Position numbers and translations under genes: made by a program. Shown one piece after another: positions 6,942-16,093 of a DNA stretch of 40,897 nucleotides. The stretch covers positions 1-40,897 of the forward strand of contig JADFZF010000006.1 in NCBI GenBank assembly GCA_015232645.1, in the 5' to 3' direction. The DNA comes from Magnetococcales bacterium (GTDB lineage Bacteria > Pseudomonadota > Magnetococcia > Magnetococcales > UBA8363). The first letter of the stretch is position 1. Every line of letters starts with the position of its first letter. Under the pieces are notes generated by a model. That model saw only the letters and a program-made list of their open reading frames with translations. It was not told the DNA's origin and did not search any database.

Positions 6942-8837
6942 ATGTGTGGCATTTTGGGCTGGTTCTCTTCCCATGGAACCACCTGCGACCCGGAAGCCTG
7001 CCTCCAAGGGTTACAGACCCTCGGCCATCGCGGGCCCCATGGCCGAGGGGTATTGCAACGCTCCGGGCTGTGGCTGGGGCACGTCCGACTGGCCATCATC
7101 GACGTCGAGCATGGTGGGCAACCCTGGATCGATGAGGATTCAGGATTGGCGATGGTGTACAACGGAGAAATTTACAATTATGTCGAAGAACGACGGCTGC
7201 TTGAAAACGCCGGTTACCAGTTTCGCAGTCACAGCGATACCGAAGTATTGCTGAAGATGTACCTGGCCTACGGTGAAAAAATGCTCGACCGGCTCAACGG
7301 CATGTTTGCCTTCGCCATTCATGACCCACGCAACAACACCCTGTTTTGCGCCCGGGATCATGCGGGGATCAAACCCTTCTACTACCTGGCCTCCAAAGAG
7401 GGAATCCTGTTTGCCTCCGAAGTCAAGGCCATGGTGACGGTACGTGGAGGATTGGAAGCGGACCCACAGGGTATGGCGGATTATATTGCCCTGCAATATC
7501 TTATCGGGTCAAAGACATTCTTCAGGGATGTACGGCGCCTGCTGCCGGGTCACTGCCTGCGTATCGGCTCCGATGGGACTCCGACGGTGCGACAATACTG
7601 GTCCCTGACCCCTGACGAAAGATTCACCGGCAATGCCGTGGAGGCGGCGGAATGGTTACGGGTCCATCTGGATGATGCCATCCGTCTGCAACTTCGCAGT
7701 GACGTCCCGCTGGGGGCGCACCTGAGCGGTGGCCTCGACACCGGCATCATCACCCGACTCGCCAGCCGCCGTATCGCTCCGGAACGCTTCAGCACCTTTA
7801 CCGCCGGCTTTCGCGAAGGCGGTGTCTTCGATGATACTGCAGCGGCCCGGATCAGCTCCCGGTTTTGTGACACCGACCATCATGAAATCTTTCCCACCGC
7901 CGATGATTTTCTTCATCTATTCCCCACCCTCGTCCATCATTTAGACGAACCCATGGCGGGTCAGGGGGTGTTTCCCCAATACATGGTGTCACGGCTGGCC
8001 CAAACCAAGGTACGCGTGGTGTTGGGCGGTCAGGGGGCGGACGAACTCTTCGGTGGCTACACCCGGTATTATGCCCTTCTCCTGGACCAAGCGATCCGCA
8101 ATGGCGCCGATCGAGGTCGGGAACCCCTCGGTATCGATTGGCCAACCCTGGGAGCGGGTCTGGGACAAATGCACAATTATGGCCCATTGTGGTCGCAAAT
8201 GCAGGCGGGTGGCGCATTTCAATCTCCCATCGAACGTTACTGGCGCATGATCGACCGTTCGGGCGATCTGAATGATGTCCTCGCCCCCGACTTTGTAGAA
8301 TCATTACAGGGATACCGAACCTTCAACGCCTATCGCGACATCGTCGACCGCTTTCCCGACGCGGAAGTCCTCAATCGAATCCTGTATTTCGAAACCAGTG
8401 CTTGGTTGCCGGCACTGCTGCACGTCGAAGACCGCATGAGCATGGCCGTCTCCCTGGAAAGCCGGGTCCCGTTCCTCGATCCTCGCATCATGCGTTTTGC
8501 CTTCAGTCTGCCTACCCGGATCAAGCTCCACCAGGGGCAAACCAAAGGGTTGATGCGACAGGCCTTTCATAATGATCTGGCACAGTCGGTCCGCGACCGC
8601 CGCGACAAGTTGGGCTTTCCGACCCCAACCAGCCGCTGGTTTGCCGGTCCGCTTCGGGACTTCGTCTGGGAAACCCTTAACAGTGTCTCCTGTCGGCAAC
8701 GGGGTATTTTTTCTCCAGAAGCAATACGCCGCATCAGCGAAAATCCCCAAGGCGACTTCGATCGCTCACTCTGGGGCATGCTCAACATCGAATTGTGGCA
8801 TCGCAATCTTCATCCCATGCCATCAATGGCCGCTTGA
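6942..8837 (+). CDS. asnB: Glutamine-dependent asparagine synthetase-like amidotransferase
   Basis: 631 residues with two domains. The N-terminal glutaminase domain begins MCGILGW, so Cys2 becomes the nucleophile after Met removal; LGHRGPHGRG and YNGEIYN follow. The synthetase domain has a PP-loop at about residues 262-267 reading SGGLDTG where SGGLDSS is usual, then GGQGADELFGGY, EDRMSMAVSLESRVPFLD and KGLMRQAF. In surface-glycan loci, AsnB homologues such as WbpS amidate uronic acids, and exosortase/EPS loci have related amidotransferases. Given neighbours, a sugar-acid amidation role is more likely than asparagine supply, but this is inference. The start has AAAAGGCG upstream. The 77-base gap before it is compatible with one operon. 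Confidence 0.88.
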   Translation: MCGILGWFSSHGTTCDPEACLQGLQTLGHRGPHGRGVLQRSGLWLGHVRLAIIDVEHGGQPWIDEDSGLAMVYNGEIYNYVEERRLLENAGYQFRSHSDTEVLLKMYLAYGEKMLDRLNGMFAFAIHDPRNNTLFCARDHAGIKPFYYLASKEGILFASEVKAMVTVRGGLEADPQGMADYIALQYLIGSKTFFRDVRRLLPGHCLRIGSDGTPTVRQYWSLTPDERFTGNAVEAAEWLRVHLDDAIRLQLRSDVPLGAHLSGGLDTGIITRLASRRIAPERFSTFTAGFREGGVFDDTAAARISSRFCDTDHHEIFPTADDFLHLFPTLVHHLDEPMAGQGVFPQYMVSRLAQTKVRVVLGGQGADELFGGYTRYYALLLDQAIRNGADRGREPLGIDWPTLGAGLGQMHNYGPLWSQMQAGGAFQSPIERYWRMIDRSGDLNDVLAPDFVESLQGYRTFNAYRDIVDRFPDAEVLNRILYFETSAWLPALLHVEDRMSMAVSLESRVPFLDPRIMRFAFSLPTRIKLHQGQTKGLMRQAFHNDLAQSVRDRRDKLGFPTPTSRWFAGPLRDFVWETLNSVSCRQRGIFSPEAIRRISENPQGDFDRSLWGMLNIELWHRNLHPMPSMAA

Positions 8838-8933
8838 CCATCAATGGCTCCTGATGGAACCGATCGACGGACAGGCATTACCGCTCAAAATCAAACGCTC
8901 ACTCCACGGCGATGATTCGGGAGAACTGGTCCC

Positions 8934-9920
8934 ATGCTGACAGTCAAAAGCATCGTTACCTTCTATTTTCGTTATATTCTGCGCCGGCCCGCCTTGGTGA
9001 ACCGAGCCTTGTTCTACATCCCCAATTGGCGCGGACTGTTTCGCACCGCCCTCAATGAAATCAATTTTTTATTGCGTCGCGATCAAGGCTTTCGCATCAC
9101 TTCGGTGGTGGTGGAACTTTCGGGCCAATGCAATCTGAACTGTCTCCACTGCGCCCGACACCAAGCCATGACCCGGGAACAGGGATTGATGACCTGGGAA
9201 ACCTTCGAGACACTGGTAAAAAACAATCCCGATATCCCAATGTTCATTCTGGTGGGATGGGGGGAGATGATGCTCCATCCCGACTTCTTCAGAATGGTCG
9301 AGTTTCTGCGCCAAAAGGGAAAACGGGTCGCCCTCACCACCAATGCCACCTTGCTCACCCGCGAACGAATCGAAAAACTGGTGACCAGTGGCCTGTCACA
9401 CATCACCTTCTCCGTCGATGGGTTGGATGATGTTTATCAAAAAATGCGCGGAATTCCCTTCGAAAAAGTCGAAAGAAATATCATCGCCCTCGCCGAACGC
9501 ATCCGACAAACCGGTGCCGACATATTTCTGGAAATCAACTGCGTCGGTCATCCCGATGTCCTGCAACAGGAAAAGGAAATCCGCCAACGACTGGGTCCCT
9601 ACCTGGATGATATTCGCTTTTCCTCCTTCATGGAGTACAATATGCTGGTACCAACGAACCGCTCCAGCCCCTGCAGGGAATTCTGGCGCGGCATGATATC
9701 GGTCCTCCATGACGGACGGGTGGTCCCCTGCTGCATGGACTACAATGCCAGCATGGTTCTGGGCCATATCTCCGAAGGATCCCTGAACAGCCTCTGGAAC
9801 AACCCAGTGACCCGGGGACTACGTCGGGAGCAGCTGCGGTTGGAATTCAAGCGACGGTGCGCCACCTGCTATGAAAACGAACCTCCGGCACAATCGGGGA
9901 TCAATAAACGCTTTGATTAA
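8934..9920 (+). CDS. Radical SAM protein with SPASM-like C-terminal domain
   Basis: 328 residues. The canonical cluster motif is CNLNCLHC (Cys66, Cys70, Cys73), followed by the SAM-binding GWGEMMLHPDF element and LTTNATLLT. After the barrel comes a cysteine-containing tail: CREFWRG, RVVPCCMDYN, LGHISEGSLNSLWNNP and CATC, the pattern of SPASM/twitch domains that hold auxiliary Fe-S clusters. Such enzymes modify peptides, sugars (for example BtrN- or AviX-like dehydrogenation or epimerisation) or lipids. The long N-terminal extension of 60 residues is basic and hydrophobic and may contact the membrane. GGGAGA stands about 10 bases before the ATG. Substrate unknown; the locus suggests a sugar or lipid-linked glycan. 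Confidence 0.88.
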   Translation: MLTVKSIVTFYFRYILRRPALVNRALFYIPNWRGLFRTALNEINFLLRRDQGFRITSVVVELSGQCNLNCLHCARHQAMTREQGLMTWETFETLVKNNPDIPMFILVGWGEMMLHPDFFRMVEFLRQKGKRVALTTNATLLTRERIEKLVTSGLSHITFSVDGLDDVYQKMRGIPFEKVERNIIALAERIRQTGADIFLEINCVGHPDVLQQEKEIRQRLGPYLDDIRFSSFMEYNMLVPTNRSSPCREFWRGMISVLHDGRVVPCCMDYNASMVLGHISEGSLNSLWNNPVTRGLRREQLRLEFKRRCATCYENEPPAQSGINKRFD

Positions 9921-9937
9921 ACCTGAAGAGACGATGA

Positions 9938-11467
9938 ATGAATTTTCCAGACCGTCCTTCCCATGGTCTCCTGGCCACCTGGCTCCAGGACGGCCCATTC
10001 CTGACCGGCGCCCTGCTGTGCGCCGCGGCAGCTTATGGACTGATGTCTCTGGCCTGGCCGCCGGGACCAGGGGTGGATTTACGCAGTTATCTGGAGTACT
10101 ACTTCGATCTGGGACCCGATGTCCGACTGTTCCGTACCTGGGGCTCGGCGCAAATCTTGGGGTGGATGGTACAACTAAATTATAGTAATTTCAAACTGAC
10201 GGCCATGTTTTGTTATCTCCTCATGGTCGCCTCGGTCTATTATGTGGCCAGCCCTTTCGGTCGGGTCGCCGCCCGGGTGGCGACCATCGTCATCATATTG
10301 CATTTTGACCTCAATGGCCTGTTCCATCATGTATCCAGCGATATGCTGGCTTCCCTGGGAACCATGGCCCTGAGTGTCCTCCTGGTCCGTTTTCATCGAA
10401 CGCCACGGTTGTTGGCCGCAGTCCTGCTGGGTGCCTTTACCTTTCTTACCGTTTTGCTCCGGCCAGCCTCCATGTTATTCGTGGTGTTGGGTTTGTATCC
10501 CCTGGTCAGTCTGGGCATCAACCGTAGGAACGGCATGCTCTCTTTGGTATTTTTGATCACATTCACCGCTGGCTGGCTCGGATATTGTGGATACAACTGG
10601 TTCAATTATGGCGTTTTTTCCCTGACCAAGATCAATACGCAATTGTACTGGCCCGCTTATTCCCTGTTCATGCGCAATCCCATGTTCTCCAGAGACAACG
10701 GACCCGTATCCCAGGAATTGTTCGATCAAGTGGAAAGGATCCTCCTCAGCCAGGAAATCTACCGAACCCATGGGATCGACACCGAACAATTTTTCCACAA
10801 ACGTGATATCCGCATGTGGTCGGACCTCAACTACCTCGACAGCCTTCAACCCGGCCTGGTCAGGAAGGCAGCCTTTGAAGCCATCCACAAAAATCCGATG
10901 GGTTTTCTGTTGCGGTCCATGATCCTGCCATTTTACCACCTCATGACCGATGACGATCATTTGTCACTGCCCCTGCCGCTTCCCGAAACCGTCCCCCCAA
11001 CAAACCACGGGCTGGAAAAATCATTCAATTCCACCCTGAAGGATGACATTCACGGTCATACGACCGTTTCCAATGATCGTCCAGCAAAATGGTCCGCCAG
11101 TGAAGTGGAAAGAAAACTCAAAATGATCGATGGTCTCGTCAATGGACTCATCAAGAAAGGAGATTACCAGACGGGCTACCTGATCAAAACCCTGTTGATC
11201 CCCATCATGCCACCCATGTTGCTGTTTCTAGGAGCGGCCGTCCTCCTTTTGGGGCGCTGGAGAGAAACCAACGTGCGTTTGCTTCTCCTGCTGCTCATGG
11301 CGGTAACGGCGGTGATCGCCGCCAATGCCCAATTCGCCCACATGGTCCGGTTGCGTCTCCCCTACGACCCGATTTTGATTATTGGCGGATTGGTGGGATT
11401 GAAGGGCCATTCGTACTTTCGCAAAATCCTCATGCTGGATCGTTCACATGGCCAAGCCCGAGACTAA
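9938..11467 (+). CDS. Polytopic membrane protein, GT-C/polymerase-like
   Basis: 509 residues with about ten predicted membrane spans: near 22-42, 82-103, several between 108 and 215, and three near 425-445, 452-470 and 480-495. Between them lies a roughly 200-residue hydrophilic, probably periplasmic, region (about 225-420). The pattern resembles GT-C glycosyltransferases of the PMT/ArnT type or O-antigen polymerases, which use polyprenyl-linked donors. A first-loop GPGVDLRSYLEYY might be the acidic loop region, but I see no decisive catalytic motif. ATG 9938 is preceded by GAAGAGACGATGA. It follows the SPASM protein by 17 bases. Function is inferred from topology and context only. Confidence 0.75.
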   Translation: MNFPDRPSHGLLATWLQDGPFLTGALLCAAAAYGLMSLAWPPGPGVDLRSYLEYYFDLGPDVRLFRTWGSAQILGWMVQLNYSNFKLTAMFCYLLMVASVYYVASPFGRVAARVATIVIILHFDLNGLFHHVSSDMLASLGTMALSVLLVRFHRTPRLLAAVLLGAFTFLTVLLRPASMLFVVLGLYPLVSLGINRRNGMLSLVFLITFTAGWLGYCGYNWFNYGVFSLTKINTQLYWPAYSLFMRNPMFSRDNGPVSQELFDQVERILLSQEIYRTHGIDTEQFFHKRDIRMWSDLNYLDSLQPGLVRKAAFEAIHKNPMGFLLRSMILPFYHLMTDDDHLSLPLPLPETVPPTNHGLEKSFNSTLKDDIHGHTTVSNDRPAKWSASEVERKLKMIDGLVNGLIKKGDYQTGYLIKTLLIPIMPPMLLFLGAAVLLLGRWRETNVRLLLLLLMAVTAVIAANAQFAHMVRLRLPYDPILIIGGLVGLKGHSYFRKILMLDRSHGQARD

Positions 11468-11530
11468 GTTGAAAACGCCAAATTGTCTTTCCAGACTCGC
11501 TTGTGGTAGGCTGTAACGTGTCGATAGACG

Positions 11531-11550
11531 AAAACGATCCGTTTTTTTTT
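11531..11550 (+). terminator. Weak terminator-like hairpin
   Basis: AAAACG-ATC-CGTTTT is followed by a continued T-run to 11550. The stem is short and AT-rich, so it could be a weak intrinsic terminator or attenuator between the membrane protein and the dehydrogenase gene. The 158-base gap here is the largest between 8934 and 16675, so a new promoter for the second half of the locus may also lie in it. Confidence 0.3.
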
Positions 11551-11625
11551 AAGACCCCATCCACCGCCAACGAGTCCTGATGGCCAATCCGCTCCGTTTC
11601 AGAACACACCAACGGGAAGAAAATC

Positions 11626-12681
11626 ATGTCCGTCATCAATTTTGGCCTTGTCGGCTGTGGACGCATCTACCGTAAACATGTCGAAGCGCTCAGGCAATGC
11701 CATTTGGCCCGACTGATCGCCGTGTGCGACCCCAACGAACAGCGGGCGCAACAATCAGGTGCGTCGGAAGATATTCCTCATTACCTGCATATGGAAGCCA
11801 TGCTGGACGCCCATCCCGAAATCGACGTTATCAACATCCTGACTCCGAGCGGCCTTCACGCTGGACAGTGCGTCCTGGCGGCGCAGCGCGGAAAAAATGT
11901 TGTTGTGGAAAAACCCATGGCCTTGACCCTGGCCGATGCCGAACGAATGGTCAAGGTCTGCGATGCCAACAAGGTTCGTCTGTTCGTCGTCAAACAAAAC
12001 CGTTTCAACCCCGCTATCCAACTCCTGCGCCGCAAGTTTGAAGCCGGTGCCTTCGGCAAAATCACCCAAGGGAGTGTGCGGGTACGCTGGTCCCGCAATC
12101 AAGCTTATTACGATCAAGATGCCTGGCGGGGAACCTGGAAGATGGATGGGGGGGTCTTCGCCAACCAAGCCTCCCACCATGTCGACCTGCTGCAATGGTT
12201 CCTGGGGGATGTCGAGTCGGTTTACGCCAAAACCGCCACCCAATTGGTCGATATCGAAGTGGAGGATACCGGATTGGCCATCCTCAAATTCACCAGCGGC
12301 GCCCTGGGGCTGATCGAAGCCACCACCGCCACCCGCCCAAGCGACCTGGAAGGGAGCCTCTCCATCCTGGGAGAAAAAGGAACGGTCGTGGTGGGAGGAT
12401 TCGCCGTCAATCAAATCGAGACCTGGCACTTCGGTGATCCGGAAGAACGGGCCAGAATGGAAAAACCGGATCATTCCTTTCGCGACGTCTATGGACTCGG
12501 ACACGCCGCCTTCATCAACGATGTCTGCAACAGCATCCTCAATAATGGTCCCGCCCTGGTGGATGGCCTGGAAGGGATGAAATCCCTACGCCTGATCAAC
12601 GCCCTGTACGAATCGGCGGAAACCGGCAAGGAAATTTCCCTGGTATTCAAAACCCATTATGCCCGGCTGGGGGTACAGTGA
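11626..12681 (+). CDS. Gfo/Idh/MocA-family sugar dehydrogenase
   Basis: 351 residues. The N-terminal Rossmann fold reads FGLVGCGRIYRKHVEAL, with the family's EKPMALTLADAE containing the catalytic-site Lys. The C-terminal substrate domain includes GGVFANQASHHVDLLQWFLGD, whose His fits the active site. Members oxidise sugar nucleotides such as UDP-GlcNAcA at C3 (WbpB/WlbA), creating the ketone that a DegT-type aminotransferase then aminates. The next gene is exactly such an aminotransferase and overlaps this stop codon, which strongly supports a 3-keto to 3-amino conversion. GGGAAGAAAATC precedes the ATG. Exact sugar is not determined. Confidence 0.88.
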   Translation: MSVINFGLVGCGRIYRKHVEALRQCHLARLIAVCDPNEQRAQQSGASEDIPHYLHMEAMLDAHPEIDVINILTPSGLHAGQCVLAAQRGKNVVVEKPMALTLADAERMVKVCDANKVRLFVVKQNRFNPAIQLLRRKFEAGAFGKITQGSVRVRWSRNQAYYDQDAWRGTWKMDGGVFANQASHHVDLLQWFLGDVESVYAKTATQLVDIEVEDTGLAILKFTSGALGLIEATTATRPSDLEGSLSILGEKGTVVVGGFAVNQIETWHFGDPEERARMEKPDHSFRDVYGLGHAAFINDVCNSILNNGPALVDGLEGMKSLRLINALYESAETGKEISLVFKTHYARLGVQ

Positions 12682-13790
12682 ACGTCCCATTCATCGACCT
12701 GGGAAAACAGCACGAATCGATCCGGCGGGAAATCGATGGCGCCATCGACGACTGCATCCGCCACTCGGCCTTCATTCAGGGAACGCGGGTCGAGGGTTTC
12801 GAGGAGGCTTATGCAACCTACTGTGGCGCCCGACGGGTGATCGGTTGTGGTAACGGGACCGACGCTTTGTTTCTAGCCCTGAAGTGTCTGGGACTCCAGG
12901 CCGGAGATCGAGTCGTGGTACCGGCCAACACCTTCATCGCCACCGCCGAGGCGGTTTCCATGACCGGCGCACAACCGGTCTTTGCCGATGTCGACCCAGT
13001 GACTGCCAACCTTGTACCACGAAGCCTTCTTGAATGGGACCAACCCGAGGTGAAGGCGGTGATTCCCGTCCACCTGTATGGCCTGCCCGCCGATCTCCCG
13101 GGGTTTCGCTCCTTCCAAGGGCCATTGGGACGCCGTTGGCTGCTCGGGGATGCGGCCCAGGCTCATGGCGCCAGCATCGACGGCCGGGACGTGGCAATTC
13201 TGGCCGATGTCAGCACCGTCAGTTTCTTCCCTGGTAAAAATCTCGGTGCCCTCGGTGACGCCGGGGCCGTGATCACCAATGACGACTCTCTCGCCGATGC
13301 CATGGCGTCCTTCCGCAATCACGGCCGCAAGTCCAAATATACCCACGATGTCGAAGGGGTCAACATGCGCATGGACGAAATCCAGGCCGCCGTTTTACGT
13401 GTCAAATTGCGTCACCTGCCACGCTGGAACGAAATCCGTCGCCAACTGGCGGCCCGATATGCTAAAAAATTATCGGGAATCCCCGGCCTCACCTTGCCTC
13501 CCACCGTTCCGGCGGGACACGTCGCCGTCTACCACCTGTTCGTCATCGAAACCGATCAACGGGATGATTTGGCGCAATGGCTTTCACAACGGGGAATCGC
13601 CACCGGAATCCACTACCCGGTCCCCCTGCCGCTGCAACCCTGCTATGCCCACAGGCATCTGAATCCTTCCCTGTTTCCGGTGGCGGTGGAAAAATCACGG
13701 CGCATTCTTTCCTTACCCATCTTTCCTGAAATGACCAGGGGGCAACAGGATCATGTGGTGGAGGCGGTCCTGAGCTTCCTTGCCCACTGA
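12678..13790 (+). CDS. DegT/DnrJ/EryC1/StrS sugar aminotransferase
   Basis: 370 residues, PLP-dependent, transferring an amino group from glutamate to a keto sugar nucleotide. Motifs: FIDLGKQHESI at the start, GCGNGTDAL, VPANTFIATAEAV, VHLYGLPADL, GDAAQAHGA and the Schiff-base Lys in SFFPGKNLGALGD (about residue 187), then RMDEIQAAVLRVKL. The start is GTG at 12678 overlapping the dehydrogenase TGA (GTGA), with GGGGG five bases ahead. Coupling with the dehydrogenase is the hallmark of WbpB/WbpE or similar pairs that place an amino group on C3. With the epimerase upstream this resembles most of the UDP-ManNAc(3NAc)A route; no UDP-GlcNAc 6-dehydrogenase is in the window. Confidence 0.92.
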   Translation: MNVPFIDLGKQHESIRREIDGAIDDCIRHSAFIQGTRVEGFEEAYATYCGARRVIGCGNGTDALFLALKCLGLQAGDRVVVPANTFIATAEAVSMTGAQPVFADVDPVTANLVPRSLLEWDQPEVKAVIPVHLYGLPADLPGFRSFQGPLGRRWLLGDAAQAHGASIDGRDVAILADVSTVSFFPGKNLGALGDAGAVITNDDSLADAMASFRNHGRKSKYTHDVEGVNMRMDEIQAAVLRVKLRHLPRWNEIRRQLAARYAKKLSGIPGLTLPPTVPAGHVAVYHLFVIETDQRDDLAQWLSQRGIATGIHYPVPLPLQPCYAHRHLNPSLFPVAVEKSRRILSLPIFPEMTRGQQDHVVEAVLSFLAH

Positions 13791-13831
13791 CTCAATGGTC
13801 AATCATCCCAAAAAAAAATAAGAGGCTCCTC

Positions 13832-15235
13832 ATGAACAAACGTGTTGCCTTGATTTATTCCCCCTCCGGGATGGGGCCCTACGATGGCGAAATTCAGGCC
13901 TATCACGATAATTTCGGCGTCCTGCCTTCCCTGAGCCTGGGTTATGTGGCCGCCGTCCTGGAACGGGAAGGGTGGGAATGCCGGTATTTCGATATCATCG
14001 CCCATGGCTACAATGCCATATCACTGGCCGATGCGGTGCGAACATTCGATCCCGCCTTCTCCTGTTATACGGTCTACACCTACCATTTCCACGAAAACAG
14101 ACATTGGATTCGCTTGGTTCGCGAGGCGACCGGCAAACCGACTCTGGTCGGAGGCATTCATACCGGTATCTACCCCCAGGAAACCTTCTCCTATCCCGAA
14201 CTCGATTTTGGCCTGATCGGCGAAGCGGAAGTCAACCTTCCGGCCTTCCTGCAGGCCTTTGAAAACCAAGACGGCTGGAAGGATGTCCCCGGTTTGATCT
14301 GGCGCGATCACGGCGAAATTCGCGTCAATCCCTGGGGGGGGCTGGTGAATGACGTCGATTCCTCTCCCCGACCGGCGCGTCACCTGTGGCCCATCGAAAA
14401 ATACTTTACCATCTCTTCCTCACGACGCAATTTCACCCCGATGATCACCAGCCGCGGCTGCCCTTACAAATGCATCTTTTGCGAACAGGGTAATCTCACC
14501 TTCCGCCCTCACAGCCCCGAATACGTGGTCGACGAAATCGAAGAATGCATCAACCGCTTCGGGGTCCGTGAAATCGACATGTTCGATTCCCAGATGACGG
14601 TGAAAAAATCCCGCATGTTCGCCATTTGTGAACTCATCCAAAAACGTGGCCTGCGCTTTCACTGGTCAGCCCGGTCACGGGTCGATACCGTCGACCTGGA
14701 AGTCCTTAAGGAAATGAAGGCAGCGGGATGCTATCGCATCTTTTTCGGCATCGAATCGGGCGATGAGCAAATTTTGAAAAACTTGAAAAAGAAAACCAGT
14801 ATCGACCGGATCCGTCGCACCATGAAAAATTGCCGAGAGGCGGGTATTCAAACCTTGGGGTTCTTCATGGTGGGTAGCCCGGGTGAAACCATCCAAACCG
14901 CTGAAAGGACCCTGGCCCTGGCCCTGGAACTGGAATTGGACTATGCGCAGTTCAACGGAGTACGTGCCATTCCCGGAACGGAGCTGTATGATATGGTGTT
15001 GCCGGAACAGGGGGAAGATTTTTGGCGACAATACATTCTGGATGGCAGCAAATCGGATTTTGTTGCCCGGGCCCAGTGTTCTTTGACCCAGGAGGAAATC
15101 AATGCTTTCCTGAAGAAATGTTATCGTAAGTTCTACTACCGCCCCAGCTATATCCTTGGCCGGCTGCAAAAAATCAAAACATGGGAAGAGTTCATGAAAC
15201 ACGCAAAAGCGGGCATCGATCTCCTGATCAAATGA
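13832..15235 (+). CDS. B12-binding-domain-type radical SAM protein
   Basis: 467 residues. The N-terminal 150 residues look like a cobalamin-binding Rossmann domain (VALIYSPSG, LSLGYVAAVLEREG, LVGGIHTGIYPQE), but the classic DxHxxG ligand motif is absent; FDIIAHG stands near its place. The radical SAM core has SRGCPYKCIFC (Cys210, Cys214, Cys217), DSQMTVKK, FFGIESGDEQILKNLKKKT and FFMVGSPGE. These B12-type enzymes often methylate unactivated carbons or, without B12, do other radical chemistry on lipids, hopanoids or antibiotics. AGAGGCTCCTC precedes the ATG by a good distance. The substrate is unknown. Codon use matches the neighbouring genes, so it seems an old part of the locus. Confidence 0.9.
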   Translation: MNKRVALIYSPSGMGPYDGEIQAYHDNFGVLPSLSLGYVAAVLEREGWECRYFDIIAHGYNAISLADAVRTFDPAFSCYTVYTYHFHENRHWIRLVREATGKPTLVGGIHTGIYPQETFSYPELDFGLIGEAEVNLPAFLQAFENQDGWKDVPGLIWRDHGEIRVNPWGGLVNDVDSSPRPARHLWPIEKYFTISSSRRNFTPMITSRGCPYKCIFCEQGNLTFRPHSPEYVVDEIEECINRFGVREIDMFDSQMTVKKSRMFAICELIQKRGLRFHWSARSRVDTVDLEVLKEMKAAGCYRIFFGIESGDEQILKNLKKKTSIDRIRRTMKNCREAGIQTLGFFMVGSPGETIQTAERTLALALELELDYAQFNGVRAIPGTELYDMVLPEQGEDFWRQYILDGSKSDFVARAQCSLTQEEINAFLKKCYRKFYYRPSYILGRLQKIKTWEEFMKHAKAGIDLLIK

Positions 15236-15361
15236 ACCTTTCCGATCATCTCCGGCCCGGGGGAATGTCCGAACCGTGCCGGATGATCGCCCGCAACGGC
15301 GACCGCGGCCCCGGTCGCCATTCGATCCCGACTGATGACCCGGCCCTCCATGGAGGTTTTC

Positions 15362-16054
15362 ATGCGCCCCGTTTCCGCCACCAAGGCCTATATCCCTCAA
15401 CGTCAAAGCATCGTGACCACCAGCGACGTCGATGGGGCCGATTCACCGTTTGGGTATTGGGGCTACTTCAGCTACCCCATGCGTCGACGTTTGGACATGG
15501 TGGTGGAAGCCATGAAGAAAAAATCGGGCTACCACCGGATCCTTGATGCCGGTTACGGCTGCGGAGTCTTCCTGCCTGATCTCTATCATCGACTTGACCC
15601 CAATAACGGCGTACTCCACGGGGTGGACATCCATGATTCATCGGCCGAGGTCAAACAGAATCTGACCCTCTATGAAGAAATGGATGACCAGCGGATTGAA
15701 CTGGGAAAGTACCCACTGTTTGCCCTCCCCTTCCCAGACCATACCTTCGATCTCATCGTCTCAGTCAGTGTCCTGGAGCACATTCCACCTCATTTCCTCC
15801 CCTCCTGCCTCGATGAAATCAAGCGGGTGGCTGCCCCTGGGGCCGAGATCATCCTTGGGTTCCCGACCGATTGTATCCTGATTCGCGCCCTGGCCTGGAT
15901 CCAAAAACAAAATTTACGTGAAAACCACCCTTCTACCCACGAAGATATCACTCATGCCATCCATCAGGCGGGTCTGCGGATCGAATGCCAAACCCGATTT
16001 CCATGGTTTGCCGGCCCCCTGACCATGCATTACAATGTCCGCTGCACGGTCTAG
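15362..16054 (+). CDS. SAM-dependent class I methyltransferase
   Basis: 230 residues from the ATG at 15362, chosen over 15335 because GGAGGTTTTC stands just before it. Motif I is ILDAGYGCGVFL, motif II region HGVDIHD, and ALPFPDHTFDLIVSVSVLEHIP is typical of Methyltransf_11-type enzymes. The C-terminal part FPWFAGPLTMHYN may contact the substrate. Such enzymes in glycan loci methylate hydroxyl, amino or carboxyl groups of sugars. It follows the radical SAM gene by 126 bases, with no hairpin in between, so it probably shares the transcript. Confidence 0.85.
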   Translation: MRPVSATKAYIPQRQSIVTTSDVDGADSPFGYWGYFSYPMRRRLDMVVEAMKKKSGYHRILDAGYGCGVFLPDLYHRLDPNNGVLHGVDIHDSSAEVKQNLTLYEEMDDQRIELGKYPLFALPFPDHTFDLIVSVSVLEHIPPHFLPSCLDEIKRVAAPGAEIILGFPTDCILIRALAWIQKQNLRENHPSTHEDITHAIHQAGLRIECQTRFPWFAGPLTMHYNVRCTV

Positions 16055-16093
16055 GCCTCATGAACGAGAAACATCAAAAAATCAGACAGTCGG

